DNA of 64,000 bases from Rahnella aquatilis CIP 78.65 = ATCC 33071 (GTDB lineage Bacteria > Pseudomonadota > Gammaproteobacteria > Enterobacterales > Enterobacteriaceae): the NCBI RefSeq assembly GCF_000241955.1, contig NC_016818.1:2914001-2978000 (forward strand). Reading direction: 5' to 3'. The notes beneath the pieces are model-generated. The model was not told the DNA's origin, did not search any database, and worked only from the letters and a program-made list of their open reading frames with translations. The position numbers and the translations under genes are program-made. Every line of letters starts with the position of its first letter. The first letter of the stretch is position 1. Positions 24,301-33,490 of the stretch are shown one piece after another.

Positions 24301-25722
24301 CCCCGCCAGTCCCGGCTGTGTCACCAGCCAGTCCAGCTTGCCATTGCCGGTGATATCCATCAGCCGTGTTTTTGCAGGTTGTAGCGAGGGCTGCCATGGA
24401 AGGGGCTGCCAGGCGCTGTAACTGACCGAATCCCCTTCAGCAGAGCCCCGTTCCGGCGCGCGATAACGCCACTGCTGTCCGGCACGGTATAAAATGCCGG
24501 GAAGACCTTCCCCAAAGAGATCCACCAGCTGGTAAAACGGGCTTTCATCCACCCCCGGCATAGCGTCAAACGGTTGCCATTGGTCCGCATCCAGTCGCGG
24601 TTCAAACGTGTTGTAGCGTAAGTCCAGTGGCGGCACACACTGTACCGTTCCTGCGTCATCCCAGGCCATTGACTGAGCGCCCACCAGCACAGTGAGGCGG
24701 GGATCCTGCTGATATTCAAGCCGGAGACAGGAAACCAGGGTGTCCTCTTCTGCCAGTTCGTCAGGAAAATGATGGAACATTAGTACCTGCTGGCATAACC
24801 GGTGAGTACGGATCTCAAAGCCATAGTCATAACGGGAAAAAGGATCCTGGCGCAATGTCCATGGCCCGGTTGCCGTGAACAACGGTGCGGTATCAGGATC
24901 CATTCCACGTTCGCCATAATCGAAGACCAGCGTAAACAACCAGTGTTGACTGGCTGACAGATCCTGCCATGCATAGAGGTCGGGCGACGCCACAACGTTG
25001 CTGTAGTCTATCCCCACCAGATAACGCTGGCTGCGACAATCGCGGCTGGCTTCAACCGAACCTTCTGCTATGCCATCGGTGGTTTCCGGCTGATAGCGAT
25101 AATGAATATGCTCTCCGCCGGGAGAAACCGACTCTTCCAGCATCCACACCGCAATGTGGGTGGTGTTATCCGGATCGGCAATTTGCGTATTGGCGTTTTT
25201 GCCAAAGCAGTGCAACTGACCGTCTGTGCCGTGCAACAGCCAGAACTGCGCAGTGTCATGTTGCCAGCTTTCGATACGGGTAAAGGCACCTTCGATCCGG
25301 GGGGAATAACGAACGACCTGCCAGGTTTCGTTCAGTTGAATCTCACCATAAGCGGCACAGGTGGTGGTAATCACCTGCCCATTTTCATCCCGCTCAGGCA
25401 TGAGTACTTCGCCACCCGGTGCTAAAAACTCATCCTGACCGGTGTACTGAGGCACGCCCTGAGAGGTACGGCGGCTGATGTAAGGAATATTCACGCCCCA
25501 GCCGAGGCCAAAAACACCATTACCGGCGCTGCTGCTGTAGCTCAGCCCAATATCCGGGCCATAACCACGCCCTGCGGAAACCGGTAAAGGAATGGAAAGA
25601 CTTGCCAGGCCAGATGGCCCGATATTGCCTAGCGCTTCACCCATGCCAGGCAGCGCACCGCCGCCTTTGGGTAAGGAGGGGGGCGTCACTGCCACCGAAC
25701 GAGACTGATTCTGCTGTGTCAT
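21319..25722 (-). CDS. TcB component of insecticidal Tc toxin (SpvB/TcdB-type)
   Basis: The product is 1467 residues from the ATG at 25722, which has GGGAGAATTGTGC as ribosome site; an ATG at 25746 lies in a hairpin loop and is less likely. The N-terminus LPKGGGALPGMGEALG begins the SpvB domain. FG-GAP/VCBS-like segments (DLFGEGLPGILYR, MDITGNGKLDWL, VDLTGDGLSDLAMIG) form the beta-propeller that docks on TcA, followed by the TcdB middle domains and RHS-like strands. With TcC it forms the hollow shell that carries the effector and opens on binding the TcA pore. It lies 52 bases after TcA2 and 52 bases before TcC. Confidence 0.95.
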   Translation of the reverse strand: MTQQNQSRSVAVTPPSLPKGGGALPGMGEALGNIGPSGLASLSIPLPVSAGRGYGPDIGLSYSSSAGNGVFGLGWGVNIPYISRRTSQGVPQYTGQDEFLAPGGEVLMPERDENGQVITTTCAAYGEIQLNETWQVVRYSPRIEGAFTRIESWQHDTAQFWLLHGTDGQLHCFGKNANTQIADPDNTTHIAVWMLEESVSPGGEHIHYRYQPETTDGIAEGSVEASRDCRSQRYLVGIDYSNVVASPDLYAWQDLSASQHWLFTLVFDYGERGMDPDTAPLFTATGPWTLRQDPFSRYDYGFEIRTHRLCQQVLMFHHFPDELAEEDTLVSCLRLEYQQDPRLTVLVGAQSMAWDDAGTVQCVPPLDLRYNTFEPRLDADQWQPFDAMPGVDESPFYQLVDLFGEGLPGILYRAGQQWRYRAPERGSAEGDSVSYSAWQPLPWQPSLQPAKTRLMDITGNGKLDWLVTQPGLAGFFSLSPDAQWSNFTAFNTLPSEFFHTQAQLVDLTGDGLSDLAMIGPKSVRFYGNLREGFAPALTVSQRNDLTVAGRDARELVAFSDVLGSGQLHLVRIRYNDITVWPNLGGGVFAAPFQLAALDFDEQTFNPEQVLLADLDGSGTADLLYRESDQLRIWFNQSGNSLSAPVTLPLPEGTRYDRLCQVSAADVQGQGMASLIFSLPHPTPQHWRYDFATAKPWLLSGTNNNMGGDTSLIYRSSAQEWLDEKKENTQAVSQLPFPVHIVSQVVATDEITGNILTQQYRYRKGVYDGNEREFRGFGYLELQDSQRDWASDGSPISFTPPLLTKGWYHTGQQQDEASLYGTPYQDPLAFAISPTYFSEYSEEDEMDIPLQADDTDSWWLYRALKGQLLRSESYGLDGGDQENIPYQVSLNRYLVRRVQVACSSQPCVALVAPLEQWNWGYERLAVDPQVSQHVTIQRDEFATPLWSVNLNYPRRDQPADNPYPDTLPPTTWQSSYDDQQTFLRISEQRCSVYHLVDSQAWRLGLAHQQRQNFLSQPAWRGGGLRYEDLISPDGLLGHTQPRTFAGQSEVIYQGGDAPDFTALVDHCVVAELDDAALAAYDGALESEALQNMLLEAGYIQTERVLEAEGADEALVWAIEQGFTTFKALDGFYRPVTVQSTVLTGPTTFVWDDYNCLIVAVTDALGNTMFSAADYRFLQPWQGVDINDNTREVQRDALGNLIATTFYGSGQGVATGFDSLMSSPVTPGQSVADVIASAGQSIQPQASRVAYDLFSWMGQVIPLSFTSDEWQRLVSLRFLTPQGFIRSAGHQWLRHQKTATGLSAATRQILGEAKISPVQVATLTADRYPDDCAQQVRVAVAYQDGFGRPLQACGKVSPGEAWQRDADGELVVDENGQPVIIDAATRWAVSGRVEYDNKGLVVRQYQPGFVDDWQYVKDCAMRAEGYADDHYYDALGRENKVITAKGYLRKKSYYPWFVVSEDENDTLTA

Positions 25723-25735
25723 GCACAATTCTCCC

Positions 25736-25757
25736 GCCACCGACATGCGTCGGTGGC
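25736..25757 (-). promoter_or_regulatory. intercistronic hairpin between TcA2 and TcB genes
   Basis: GCCACCGAC at 25736-25744 pairs perfectly with GTCGGTGGC at 25749-25757 around a four-base loop. It ends right before the TcB ribosome site on the minus strand. Such a stem could slow ribosomes or protect the TcA mRNA, changing the ratio of TcA to TcB. The right Tc locus has no matching hairpin in its 48-base spacer. Confidence 0.6.
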
Positions 25758-25774
25758 CTCAATGAATTAAAGGA

Positions 25775-28700
25775 TTAAGGTTGCGATGCGATGACCGACT
25801 GTTCAAAAGTGGAACCACCGTAGACGGCGGTGTAATGCACCTGAACAATCACATCGCTCAACGCTGCAAGAAGCGCACTTTGTTCCGCAGACGTCGGATT
25901 AGGGAAGCTCAGTTGCCAGGCCGAGACCGCCCCTGTTCCCTCAAACGGCAGATAGCGTTCGTCACTAAAGCTCAGCTCAAACAGCCCGCTGTCATTCAGG
26001 CCGCTTGAAACCGCCACTTGCTGGCTGGCTCGCAGGTTATTGATAATGTTTGTGTTGCTACCAGTGTCAGAGTCATTGAGGTGATTCACTCCCTCGATAT
26101 CCGCTTTTAGCAGCGTACTGCTGGAGGTTTGTGTCAAGGTTGCCCGCACGTCCTGGTAAGGCCCCAATAATGTCGGTAACGAGACGGTGACAAATTTCAA
26201 CTGCCGCTGATAATGGCCAGGATAATCACTGTCCAGAAGTGATTCATTGAGGGCAAAATTCAGCGTGCCCTTCGCGATAAATGCGTTCCAGGTTGTGTCA
26301 TCATTAATTAATGATTTCAGCGACAGTGTTTTAGTCAGCTCCAGACGACGCTGGTTACGGTTAAGCCAGGAGGACTCCATCTGATGCAGATTGAGTTGTA
26401 AAGATTCTCCCACCAGCAGCCCGTGATACGTGTCGTTCCAGGTATTCGGCTGAATAAACCGGGTCACGGTATCGCACATTTCATATTGCCAGCAAGCCTC
26501 TGCACTCAGGCACAGAGATACCACTGCGTCATAAGCCTGATAATAAAGTGCGGATAGTTGCCCGGTGAGCCAGTTGTAAAGCGAAGCCTGGGTAAAACGA
26601 GACGTCAGGTAGTTCAGCGTTGTTTGCAGGTTTGCCTGTTGCGCCTGCGCCTGCTGTAACGAGGTCTGTGCAGCCTGCTGTCGTATTGCCAGCGCAGCAA
26701 GCTGATCGTCGATATTTGTGATCTGGCGATCGGCCTGATCGGCCTGGAATTGCCACTCCTCATTGCGACGACGATATTCTTCGGAAAGTTGAATACGGCT
26801 GGCGACCAGTTCCTGACTCTGACCCGTCAGTTGCAGGATCAAGCCCGATGCGTAAGCCGCACCGCCCCATTTCGAGCCGCCATCGGAAAATCCAAAAATA
26901 TCAGGTGCCATATTCATACCGGCCCCCACAGCAATAAGCGGTTCGGCTGCCGTGAGCAGGGAGCTGGCGCTGGTTTGCAGATTCATCGCCTGACTTTCGC
27001 TGGAGGACACCCCATTGGTACACAGTGTAGAATAGTGATTACTGGCCTCCACGGCGATGGTCTTGCTGGCTTCAAGCGCCGTCTGGTCAGCATTCAGCGC
27101 ATCAATAGCCTGCTGTTGTAAGCTGATGGTGAAGCTGGAAATATCCACCATCTGCTGTGCCTGCATTTGCTGTAATGACGCATTGTCGCCGCGCTCATAA
27201 AAACTGAGCAATGTCTGACCAAATTGCGTCAGCGTACTCACCGCACCATAAGCACTTTGCAACATTCTGCGGAATCGATACGGCGGAATCATCGCTGAAA
27301 GCCCGGCACTGGCGCTCGTCAGTGAACCGCCCTGCGCCGATTGCTGCATGAGTACGGTAGGGTTCACTGGCGTCGCATACAGCGGAATATTCAGCGGCTG
27401 ACCATCGATACTCAGATTGTGTCGCAGGTTATACATGCGGGAATCCAGCACATTCCAGTAATTCAAAAGCTGCGTGTTGAGTGGCAGAACGAAATTAGGA
27501 TTGATGTCGGTTTGCAGGGCAGTGGCCATCTTACCGGGGAAGGCATAAAGTCTGTCTGCTAAAGTGTTCTCCAGCTGGCTTAGCTGAGGATCAGTTGCAC
27601 CCGCGATGACGTCCAGCGTGTCTGGCTGCCAGCGGTTTACAAGTTGCACATCCGGGCGCGGTCCCAGCAGATTTTTGGCCTGGCTATAGCGCAGTTTCGC
27701 CTGACTGAGTCCATCATTGGTCAGCAAACGGTAATCTGCATCACCGGCTGCGATCATATTGCGGACATAGGCCATAAACAGTGCTTTTTGATAATGCATA
27801 GGATCGGCAGTGGCCAGCGCATCCGGGTCGACGGGATTTTGTAATGAGTCAGCCAGACTTTCGGGGCTACTCTCTTCGACCAAAGGCCGGACGCTCCAGT
27901 AATCCGGTTCATCGTTATCACGGCCGCGCGCGGTGGGGTCAAAGATATAATTTAGCCAACTCAGGGCTTCATCATATTGCTGTTCCTGATTCAGGCGATA
28001 CCCCACCAGGAAAGGCATATGAAAAAATAACTCCCAGAAATAAAGCCCGTTGGCACCATTAAAATCCATGGGGGCAGGTTCGCCATCGGCAACCAGTGCA
28101 GGCTCCTCGGTCATCTGCGTATCCCAGGAAAGCAAAGCATCAATACTGGTGCTGGCTTTATTAATCAGCTCTTTGGCAAATAACGTATTCAGGCGAATAG
28201 GACTAATTGGCGTGCCATCGGAAAAAGTCATTGACTGAAAATCGAGAAATACAGCAGTGCCGAGTTTAGAATCAGTATATTCTGACAATGAAGGTGTAAG
28301 AATTGTGTCCATAGAGGTCACAGTAATATTAAATGAACGCCATGCTATAGTACTGTACGGGTCTCCTCCTTGTTGTTCTCTTTCAATCCCATACACAAAG
28401 GTTGTTATACCTATAGTGCCAGGGATCTTGACGGCGTATTCTTCATCAGTACCCGCATAAATTATTTTTTGAGCAAGCGGGCTATTCTCCGCACCCCAGT
28501 CCCCAACAAAGGCTTTGGCCCACCAAGTGATGGGGTCTTTATCAGGTTGATCCATGTAGAAGTTTGGAGAAACATGTCCACCGCCATAGTTAAAATATAA
28601 ATTAGCGACTTCACTATTCCAAAGCTTATCTTTTAGCTCTTTATATTCCATCGGGTAATTACTGAATATATAATTTTCATTATCAGAATTATATTCTATA

Positions 28701-30229
28701 TTCTCGTCACTCTGATAAACTGGATCGGAGTAAAAAACACCGCGGTCGTCCTGAATGTTCATATCGACACCGCTGAGATCAGCATGATCCTCCAGGTCAA
28801 TAGATACACTGCCATTTAAATAGGCTATATTATCGCAAAACTCAATTGATATGTCCGAACTAGTGATATCCCCGGAAGCACCACTGATCTTGTAAAATTG
28901 ATAAGTACATGGGTCAACAGAATATTTCAATGGTATTGAAATTATATAAGTGTTATCTGTCTGTTTAGTTAAACTCATGTCGCCTATGGAAATATTATCA
29001 ATGTAAGACAGTATCCCACCGTTAAAGTTATCACCGCTGTCTACAGCTGAAACAGAAGTAATAATAACTTCATCATCGCCCGGTATTGTATACTGAATTA
29101 ATTTTTGACCATCGGCCGTTCCAAAAACACTACATACGGGAGAAACATAAGTATCTTCATACAGAACGGGATTGAACCATGCGTCAACTCCCACGCTAAA
29201 CGTCTGATATATACCATCTTCAACTGTCACATACAAACAGAAAAAACCCGTTGCTGATTCCGACTGCTCAGTTTTGTTGCTGCACAAAGCCATAGTGAAA
29301 TAGTCATTAGCCTCTGCAGACAACAACAAACTCGTGCTACGATTACCTTCACGTGAACCTACCACGGAGATTGCACTCCAGGTATTATCAAAACGCAAAT
29401 ATGAGGTATTACAGGTCAGTGTTATAATATCATCAACGGTTGTTCCATCTTCACTCACTGTCTGTCCTGTCACCATTCTTTCAAACCAGACAGCATAGAG
29501 TCTATTATTAAAGATAGTCGGCCTGACGGTGCCAACAAGCGCATCGTCATTGATAGATAATGTGGCTTCATTCCATTCTGACCAGGCATTTACAGAAATA
29601 ACATTTGAAACATTCTCAGCCATATCGAAAGTACGCCAAAAATATTTCGCTGAGGATCCCCTCGTTTTCCCCAGCAGATAGTATCTGTCCTTTGTCACAT
29701 CAACGCCATTAAGATAACCGCTTACCATATCCAGATTGGCCACCTGCTCGAACTCATTCAAATAGTTAAGAACGGCATCCTGTGCTGTATCAGAATTAAT
29801 CTTGTTTTGATTAAGAATGGTTTCCAGATCCTGAAAATAGGTAGTTTTATTTTGGCGTAATGTCGGATCAATATAATCCTCAGGGTAGTTTTGCAACTCC
29901 ATTTCCCCTGCCCAGATAGCGTACTGATTATTCCCATTTTTCCAGCCCTGTAACTGGTCGTTATCAATATTACTACTATTAAAATCCGGCTCCATATTTA
30001 ACGCCATGCTGTTCATATACTGCTGGATGCTGGATATTGCTGCCGCCACCTGAGAGGTCGTCACATCATTAGAAACCATTGGATCAATCAAAAGATATTC
30101 ATACACATCTTCCGGTGTTTTAATATAAGGTGACAAATCAGCATTATTTTCTACATACTGACCGAGATAATAAGAAAGCAACGCATTACGGTGCGTCTGA
30201 TTTAATTGTGCAGAAATTGACGTTGTCAT
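25775..30229 (-). CDS. TcA2: C-terminal half of split TcA pore (TcaB/TccB-type)
   Basis: The product is 1484 residues and corresponds to the second half of a full-length TcA. The N-terminal segment with VYEYLLIDPMVSNDVTTSQV starts the neuraminidase-like/beta-sandwich part. A central AT-rich variable region covers about residues 200-660. The long helical part from about residue 1000 (FYERGDNASLQQMQAQQMVD, the coiled region EEYRRRNEEWQFQADQADRQ) makes the channel, and the end LPFEGTGAVSAWQLSFP carries the TcB-binding domain. Five copies form the pore after assembly with TcA1. It is the second gene of the left locus. Confidence 0.94.
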   Translation of the reverse strand: MTTSISAQLNQTHRNALLSYYLGQYVENNADLSPYIKTPEDVYEYLLIDPMVSNDVTTSQVAAAISSIQQYMNSMALNMEPDFNSSNIDNDQLQGWKNGNNQYAIWAGEMELQNYPEDYIDPTLRQNKTTYFQDLETILNQNKINSDTAQDAVLNYLNEFEQVANLDMVSGYLNGVDVTKDRYYLLGKTRGSSAKYFWRTFDMAENVSNVISVNAWSEWNEATLSINDDALVGTVRPTIFNNRLYAVWFERMVTGQTVSEDGTTVDDIITLTCNTSYLRFDNTWSAISVVGSREGNRSTSLLLSAEANDYFTMALCSNKTEQSESATGFFCLYVTVEDGIYQTFSVGVDAWFNPVLYEDTYVSPVCSVFGTADGQKLIQYTIPGDDEVIITSVSAVDSGDNFNGGILSYIDNISIGDMSLTKQTDNTYIISIPLKYSVDPCTYQFYKISGASGDITSSDISIEFCDNIAYLNGSVSIDLEDHADLSGVDMNIQDDRGVFYSDPVYQSDENIEYNSDNENYIFSNYPMEYKELKDKLWNSEVANLYFNYGGGHVSPNFYMDQPDKDPITWWAKAFVGDWGAENSPLAQKIIYAGTDEEYAVKIPGTIGITTFVYGIEREQQGGDPYSTIAWRSFNITVTSMDTILTPSLSEYTDSKLGTAVFLDFQSMTFSDGTPISPIRLNTLFAKELINKASTSIDALLSWDTQMTEEPALVADGEPAPMDFNGANGLYFWELFFHMPFLVGYRLNQEQQYDEALSWLNYIFDPTARGRDNDEPDYWSVRPLVEESSPESLADSLQNPVDPDALATADPMHYQKALFMAYVRNMIAAGDADYRLLTNDGLSQAKLRYSQAKNLLGPRPDVQLVNRWQPDTLDVIAGATDPQLSQLENTLADRLYAFPGKMATALQTDINPNFVLPLNTQLLNYWNVLDSRMYNLRHNLSIDGQPLNIPLYATPVNPTVLMQQSAQGGSLTSASAGLSAMIPPYRFRRMLQSAYGAVSTLTQFGQTLLSFYERGDNASLQQMQAQQMVDISSFTISLQQQAIDALNADQTALEASKTIAVEASNHYSTLCTNGVSSSESQAMNLQTSASSLLTAAEPLIAVGAGMNMAPDIFGFSDGGSKWGGAAYASGLILQLTGQSQELVASRIQLSEEYRRRNEEWQFQADQADRQITNIDDQLAALAIRQQAAQTSLQQAQAQQANLQTTLNYLTSRFTQASLYNWLTGQLSALYYQAYDAVVSLCLSAEACWQYEMCDTVTRFIQPNTWNDTYHGLLVGESLQLNLHQMESSWLNRNQRRLELTKTLSLKSLINDDTTWNAFIAKGTLNFALNESLLDSDYPGHYQRQLKFVTVSLPTLLGPYQDVRATLTQTSSSTLLKADIEGVNHLNDSDTGSNTNIINNLRASQQVAVSSGLNDSGLFELSFSDERYLPFEGTGAVSAWQLSFPNPTSAEQSALLAALSDVIVQVHYTAVYGGSTFEQSVIASQP

Positions 30230-30320
30230 AAATAATATTCCTGTGCGAATTTTAGACAGGCGGGGTTACCACAGCGATCGCGGTAATTCCGACACGTTAA
30301 ATAAAAGAGCTAACGGATAA

Positions 30321-30333
30321 GCGCCCGTGGCGC
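30321..30333 (-). promoter_or_regulatory. short hairpin between TcA1 and TcA2 genes
   Basis: GCGCC-CGT-GGCGC forms a five-pair stem in the 111-base spacer just after the TcA1 stop codon. It is short and has no U-tract. Its role is unknown. Confidence 0.35.
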
Positions 30334-30340
30334 ATTACTC

Positions 30341-33223
30341 TTATGAAGCGGTTCCCTGCACCGCAACCAGCGATTCCCCGACAGGTTGCCAGGTTTCGTA
30401 ATCTGAGTCAGGGTTAAGCGCCGCCACCTGAAGCAGTATTTCTACACAGAGACCGCTCTGCTCCGCGAGGTTTTGCAGGCGCATCACTCCATCAATATGC
30501 GTTAACGTCGTCGCAATACTGTCTGTTTCAGATTCAGGTTCAGGTGTAATAGGCGCAATATGATTCACGGCCAGTTGTACTTCACTGGCCTCCCAGCCAA
30601 GTAATTTCGCCAGCGCTTTTGCCGCGCTGATGGGTGTCACCGCATTGGATCCATTAACCCATTTAAGATAGGCCAGCAAGGCATCTTCATCAGTGGTAAT
30701 CACCATCATTGCATCGGCATAGCGGCTAAACTGATAAAACGTCCTTAAATTAATCGTGTTATCATTTACGCCGAACCAGGCTGGCCAGGTTAAATAGGCG
30801 TTTAACATCGCAGGGGTTAATGTAAATTCACGGGTCATTTCTGCCCGACACCCCAGTTTCAGCATCAGTGATAAAAAGGCAAGGATCCCGGGGTCTTGTG
30901 GATCGGAAATATCTTTCAGCGCCCAACACTGACTGAGAAATTGCCAGCTACTGGAATTCGCCCATGTTAATAAGAATGGGGGTAAGCCCTGTGCCAGAGT
31001 GTAGTTTTTGGCAATACTGCTGTTCGCAATCCCATCCTGCGAGAGCTTAGTTTGATAAATCAGGTTTGTCAGAATGGCGTCAATTTCATCATCTGAAAGC
31101 GGGCTATTAAAATCAATACTTCCGATCACCGTATCAATTTCTGTATAAAGGGCGTTATAAACAGTTTCATCTGCACTGGTCACTACCGGTAAAATAATAC
31201 CGTTTGCATCAATGAGAGAACTTAACGTATCCATCCAATTAATGGATCCCCCCCCCGCAGTTTCATTAGGTACACCGCACGTTTCGAGGATAGTTTCGCT
31301 TAATAATGATGAAACAAGCTGCTGATTAATATCTGCAATTAAATTAAATTGTGCGGCGGTAGTATATTTTGGTTGTTCTTCCGTGTTATCTAACGTTGTA
31401 AGTGCCAGCAGCAGCGAAGGCGAAAGATTATGTTGTCGCAGCCAGGTACAAGCATCAGACATCGCCATAAGTGTATCGAGAATGTCAGTGGCAGGTGTTT
31501 CGGCAGGACTAATAAAGGGTATGGCAGCCAACTGAGGTAACAGCGTTTTATCAATTAATTGCATTAACGCAATACCATTGTCAAAATTTAAACCTAATAG
31601 TTCAGGTAATTTAACCAGTCGATAAAATGCTGATACTATCGCTAATGAGCAGGGTAACGTCGTCGTTCCTTCTCCCGGTTCACAAGCCGGACGAGTCAGA
31701 CTTGCGCAAATTTGATCGCCCAGAAAGCGGAACTGAACCTCATTAATGCCCAGCCCTGCGCAGAGTTGCTTAACAACCCGTTCAGTTGGATCAGTATAAT
31801 CAAATTGTTCATCCGTGATTTCAAAAGGCTCTTCAAATAGAGAAGGCGAATTAAAGAGTTGATCGATAAATGGCACCTCCGGAGCAATAGCATAAGGGGT
31901 GATTTCATTGATTATCGCCGCGAATTGTGCCGGCGTGGTCCCATAACTTTTGGAGTAATAATTAAAGATACCCAACATTCTTAAGGTATTATCGTTCATC
32001 ACCCGCAAGGTGTTTTCTTCAGCATTCATGGCGGCAGTCACCAGCAAATCCACCTGACTGTAAGGGAGTGCCAGCCATTTCTGCAAACGAATCAATCGAT
32101 TGATCCGGTCCATGCGATCATCGGAGAGATTTGCTAATTCCGGATCCGTTGATGAGGTAATAACAATAGGATCTACGCCGTTATTGATAAAAACAGCACC
32201 ATAATTATTCGGTGTTGGGGTCGCAGGTGCTGAGGGTGAGAGATAATTTGGAGAAACGGTCACGTTATATCCGCCGGCTGTGCCCGCAATCAATTCCTCA
32301 ACCTCACGCACCGTAAGTGCGGCTTGTTGAGAAAAAACTGTCAGAGGTTCGAACACACTATAGGAATCGGCATTAATACCGAAATTTGTCATGTAGAACG
32401 TCGGCAAACTCGCCGGGTCAACGGGCAGGTCTTGTAAGATTTGATATTGTTCGGGAGCCAGTTCCCCCCCCATTTCCCAGGCGATTTGCCGTAAGCCAGT
32501 ATTGCTGGTTACGGCCAAAAAATAAGGCCAGGCAATATCCATTTCTGCAATCATATCGGTCAAATTAAGCTGACACTGCGCCAAAGACAAAAGAGTCTGT
32601 TGCTGGGGAAATGTGTAGGGTAAAGAATTAGGGTAGCGTGTTGTCGCCAGTGTTTTATCCGCATCATCGCCTGCGGTGGTCATAATGGCAGTCGCCAGGA
32701 TATTATTAACAATATCGAGCGATGGAACGACCTGGTTAATGGCATTATCATTAATAAATAATACCGGCAGATCGGGGCGCCTAACGGCCAATTTAAAAAT
32801 ATCAGCAGTATTTTCCGTGGAATTCTCCCAGGCTAACGACTGCGTATATAGCCATGCCAAATATGAAACTGGAGAGTCATTTGCTTCCGGCGCTGATTTC
32901 AGACAATAGGCCGCCCAATTTTCATCGAATAATGACTGCCAGGTGGGTCCTGATTTTTGTATACCGCCCGGGTTATCTCTCTGACCAGGCATATTCATGA
33001 CACTTTTTTCCTTGAATATACGATTTACCTGTTGTGAAAAACCGGCAGCTAAATCGTAAACTGAGGCGGCTTGTTGCTTAAAATCATGACGATGTTTCTG
33101 GGCGAATTCATCCCTACTCATTTTAATAATATCAAATGTAGATTGATAACCACTTTGCTGCAGCTTTGTGTTCATCTGCAAAACATCTTCCATGGTGTTA
33201 ATAAGCTTACTGTGTGAACTCAT
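30341..33223 (-). CDS. TcA1: N-terminal half of split TcA pore (TcaA/TccA-type)
   Basis: The product is 960 residues and corresponds to the N-terminal half of a full-length TcA (VRP1-type, related to the 28-kDa Salmonella virulence plasmid A protein). The N-terminus VLQMNTKLQQSGYQSTFDII and later SPVSYLAWLYTQSLAWEN are hallmark segments of the alpha-helical shell. Residues 385-400 (NNGVDPIVITSSTDPELAN) join shell parts directly, with no inserted domain, unlike the paralogue at 49432-53712. GAGGATTTAGGTT is the ribosome site. It is the first gene of the left locus and is divergent from the LysR gene. Confidence 0.92.
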   Translation of the reverse strand: MSSHSKLINTMEDVLQMNTKLQQSGYQSTFDIIKMSRDEFAQKHRHDFKQQAASVYDLAAGFSQQVNRIFKEKSVMNMPGQRDNPGGIQKSGPTWQSLFDENWAAYCLKSAPEANDSPVSYLAWLYTQSLAWENSTENTADIFKLAVRRPDLPVLFINDNAINQVVPSLDIVNNILATAIMTTAGDDADKTLATTRYPNSLPYTFPQQQTLLSLAQCQLNLTDMIAEMDIAWPYFLAVTSNTGLRQIAWEMGGELAPEQYQILQDLPVDPASLPTFYMTNFGINADSYSVFEPLTVFSQQAALTVREVEELIAGTAGGYNVTVSPNYLSPSAPATPTPNNYGAVFINNGVDPIVITSSTDPELANLSDDRMDRINRLIRLQKWLALPYSQVDLLVTAAMNAEENTLRVMNDNTLRMLGIFNYYSKSYGTTPAQFAAIINEITPYAIAPEVPFIDQLFNSPSLFEEPFEITDEQFDYTDPTERVVKQLCAGLGINEVQFRFLGDQICASLTRPACEPGEGTTTLPCSLAIVSAFYRLVKLPELLGLNFDNGIALMQLIDKTLLPQLAAIPFISPAETPATDILDTLMAMSDACTWLRQHNLSPSLLLALTTLDNTEEQPKYTTAAQFNLIADINQQLVSSLLSETILETCGVPNETAGGGSINWMDTLSSLIDANGIILPVVTSADETVYNALYTEIDTVIGSIDFNSPLSDDEIDAILTNLIYQTKLSQDGIANSSIAKNYTLAQGLPPFLLTWANSSSWQFLSQCWALKDISDPQDPGILAFLSLMLKLGCRAEMTREFTLTPAMLNAYLTWPAWFGVNDNTINLRTFYQFSRYADAMMVITTDEDALLAYLKWVNGSNAVTPISAAKALAKLLGWEASEVQLAVNHIAPITPEPESETDSIATTLTHIDGVMRLQNLAEQSGLCVEILLQVAALNPDSDYETWQPVGESLVAVQGTAS

Positions 33224-33490
33224 AACCTAAATCCTCGATGTATTATGATTATTGTTTTTCCAGAGTGTATTTAAAACCGCCAGAAATTGCAGCGTTTTTA
33301 CATTCTAAATTAACAATACCCTTATTAAGTGCAAGGACGAGATTACCCGTTATTCCAGAACGTCTTCAAGATCATTTTTTGCACATTATCTTTTCATTTT
33401 TTAAGAGGAAATTAACTTTATCTTGAGTGGACTATTTTCTTTAAATTGTATGGAATATTTACGCGATATCTCAACACATAGGGATTTGAA
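33224..33490. promoter_or_regulatory. divergent promoter region of the left Tc operon and LysR gene
   Basis: This 267-base AT-rich spacer must hold the promoter of the left Tc operon on the minus strand and of the LysR-type gene on the plus strand. It has several T-rich tracts, favourable for H-NS binding. I found no unambiguous operator by eye. AGGGATTTGAA gives the ribosome site of the LysR gene. Confidence 0.45.
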
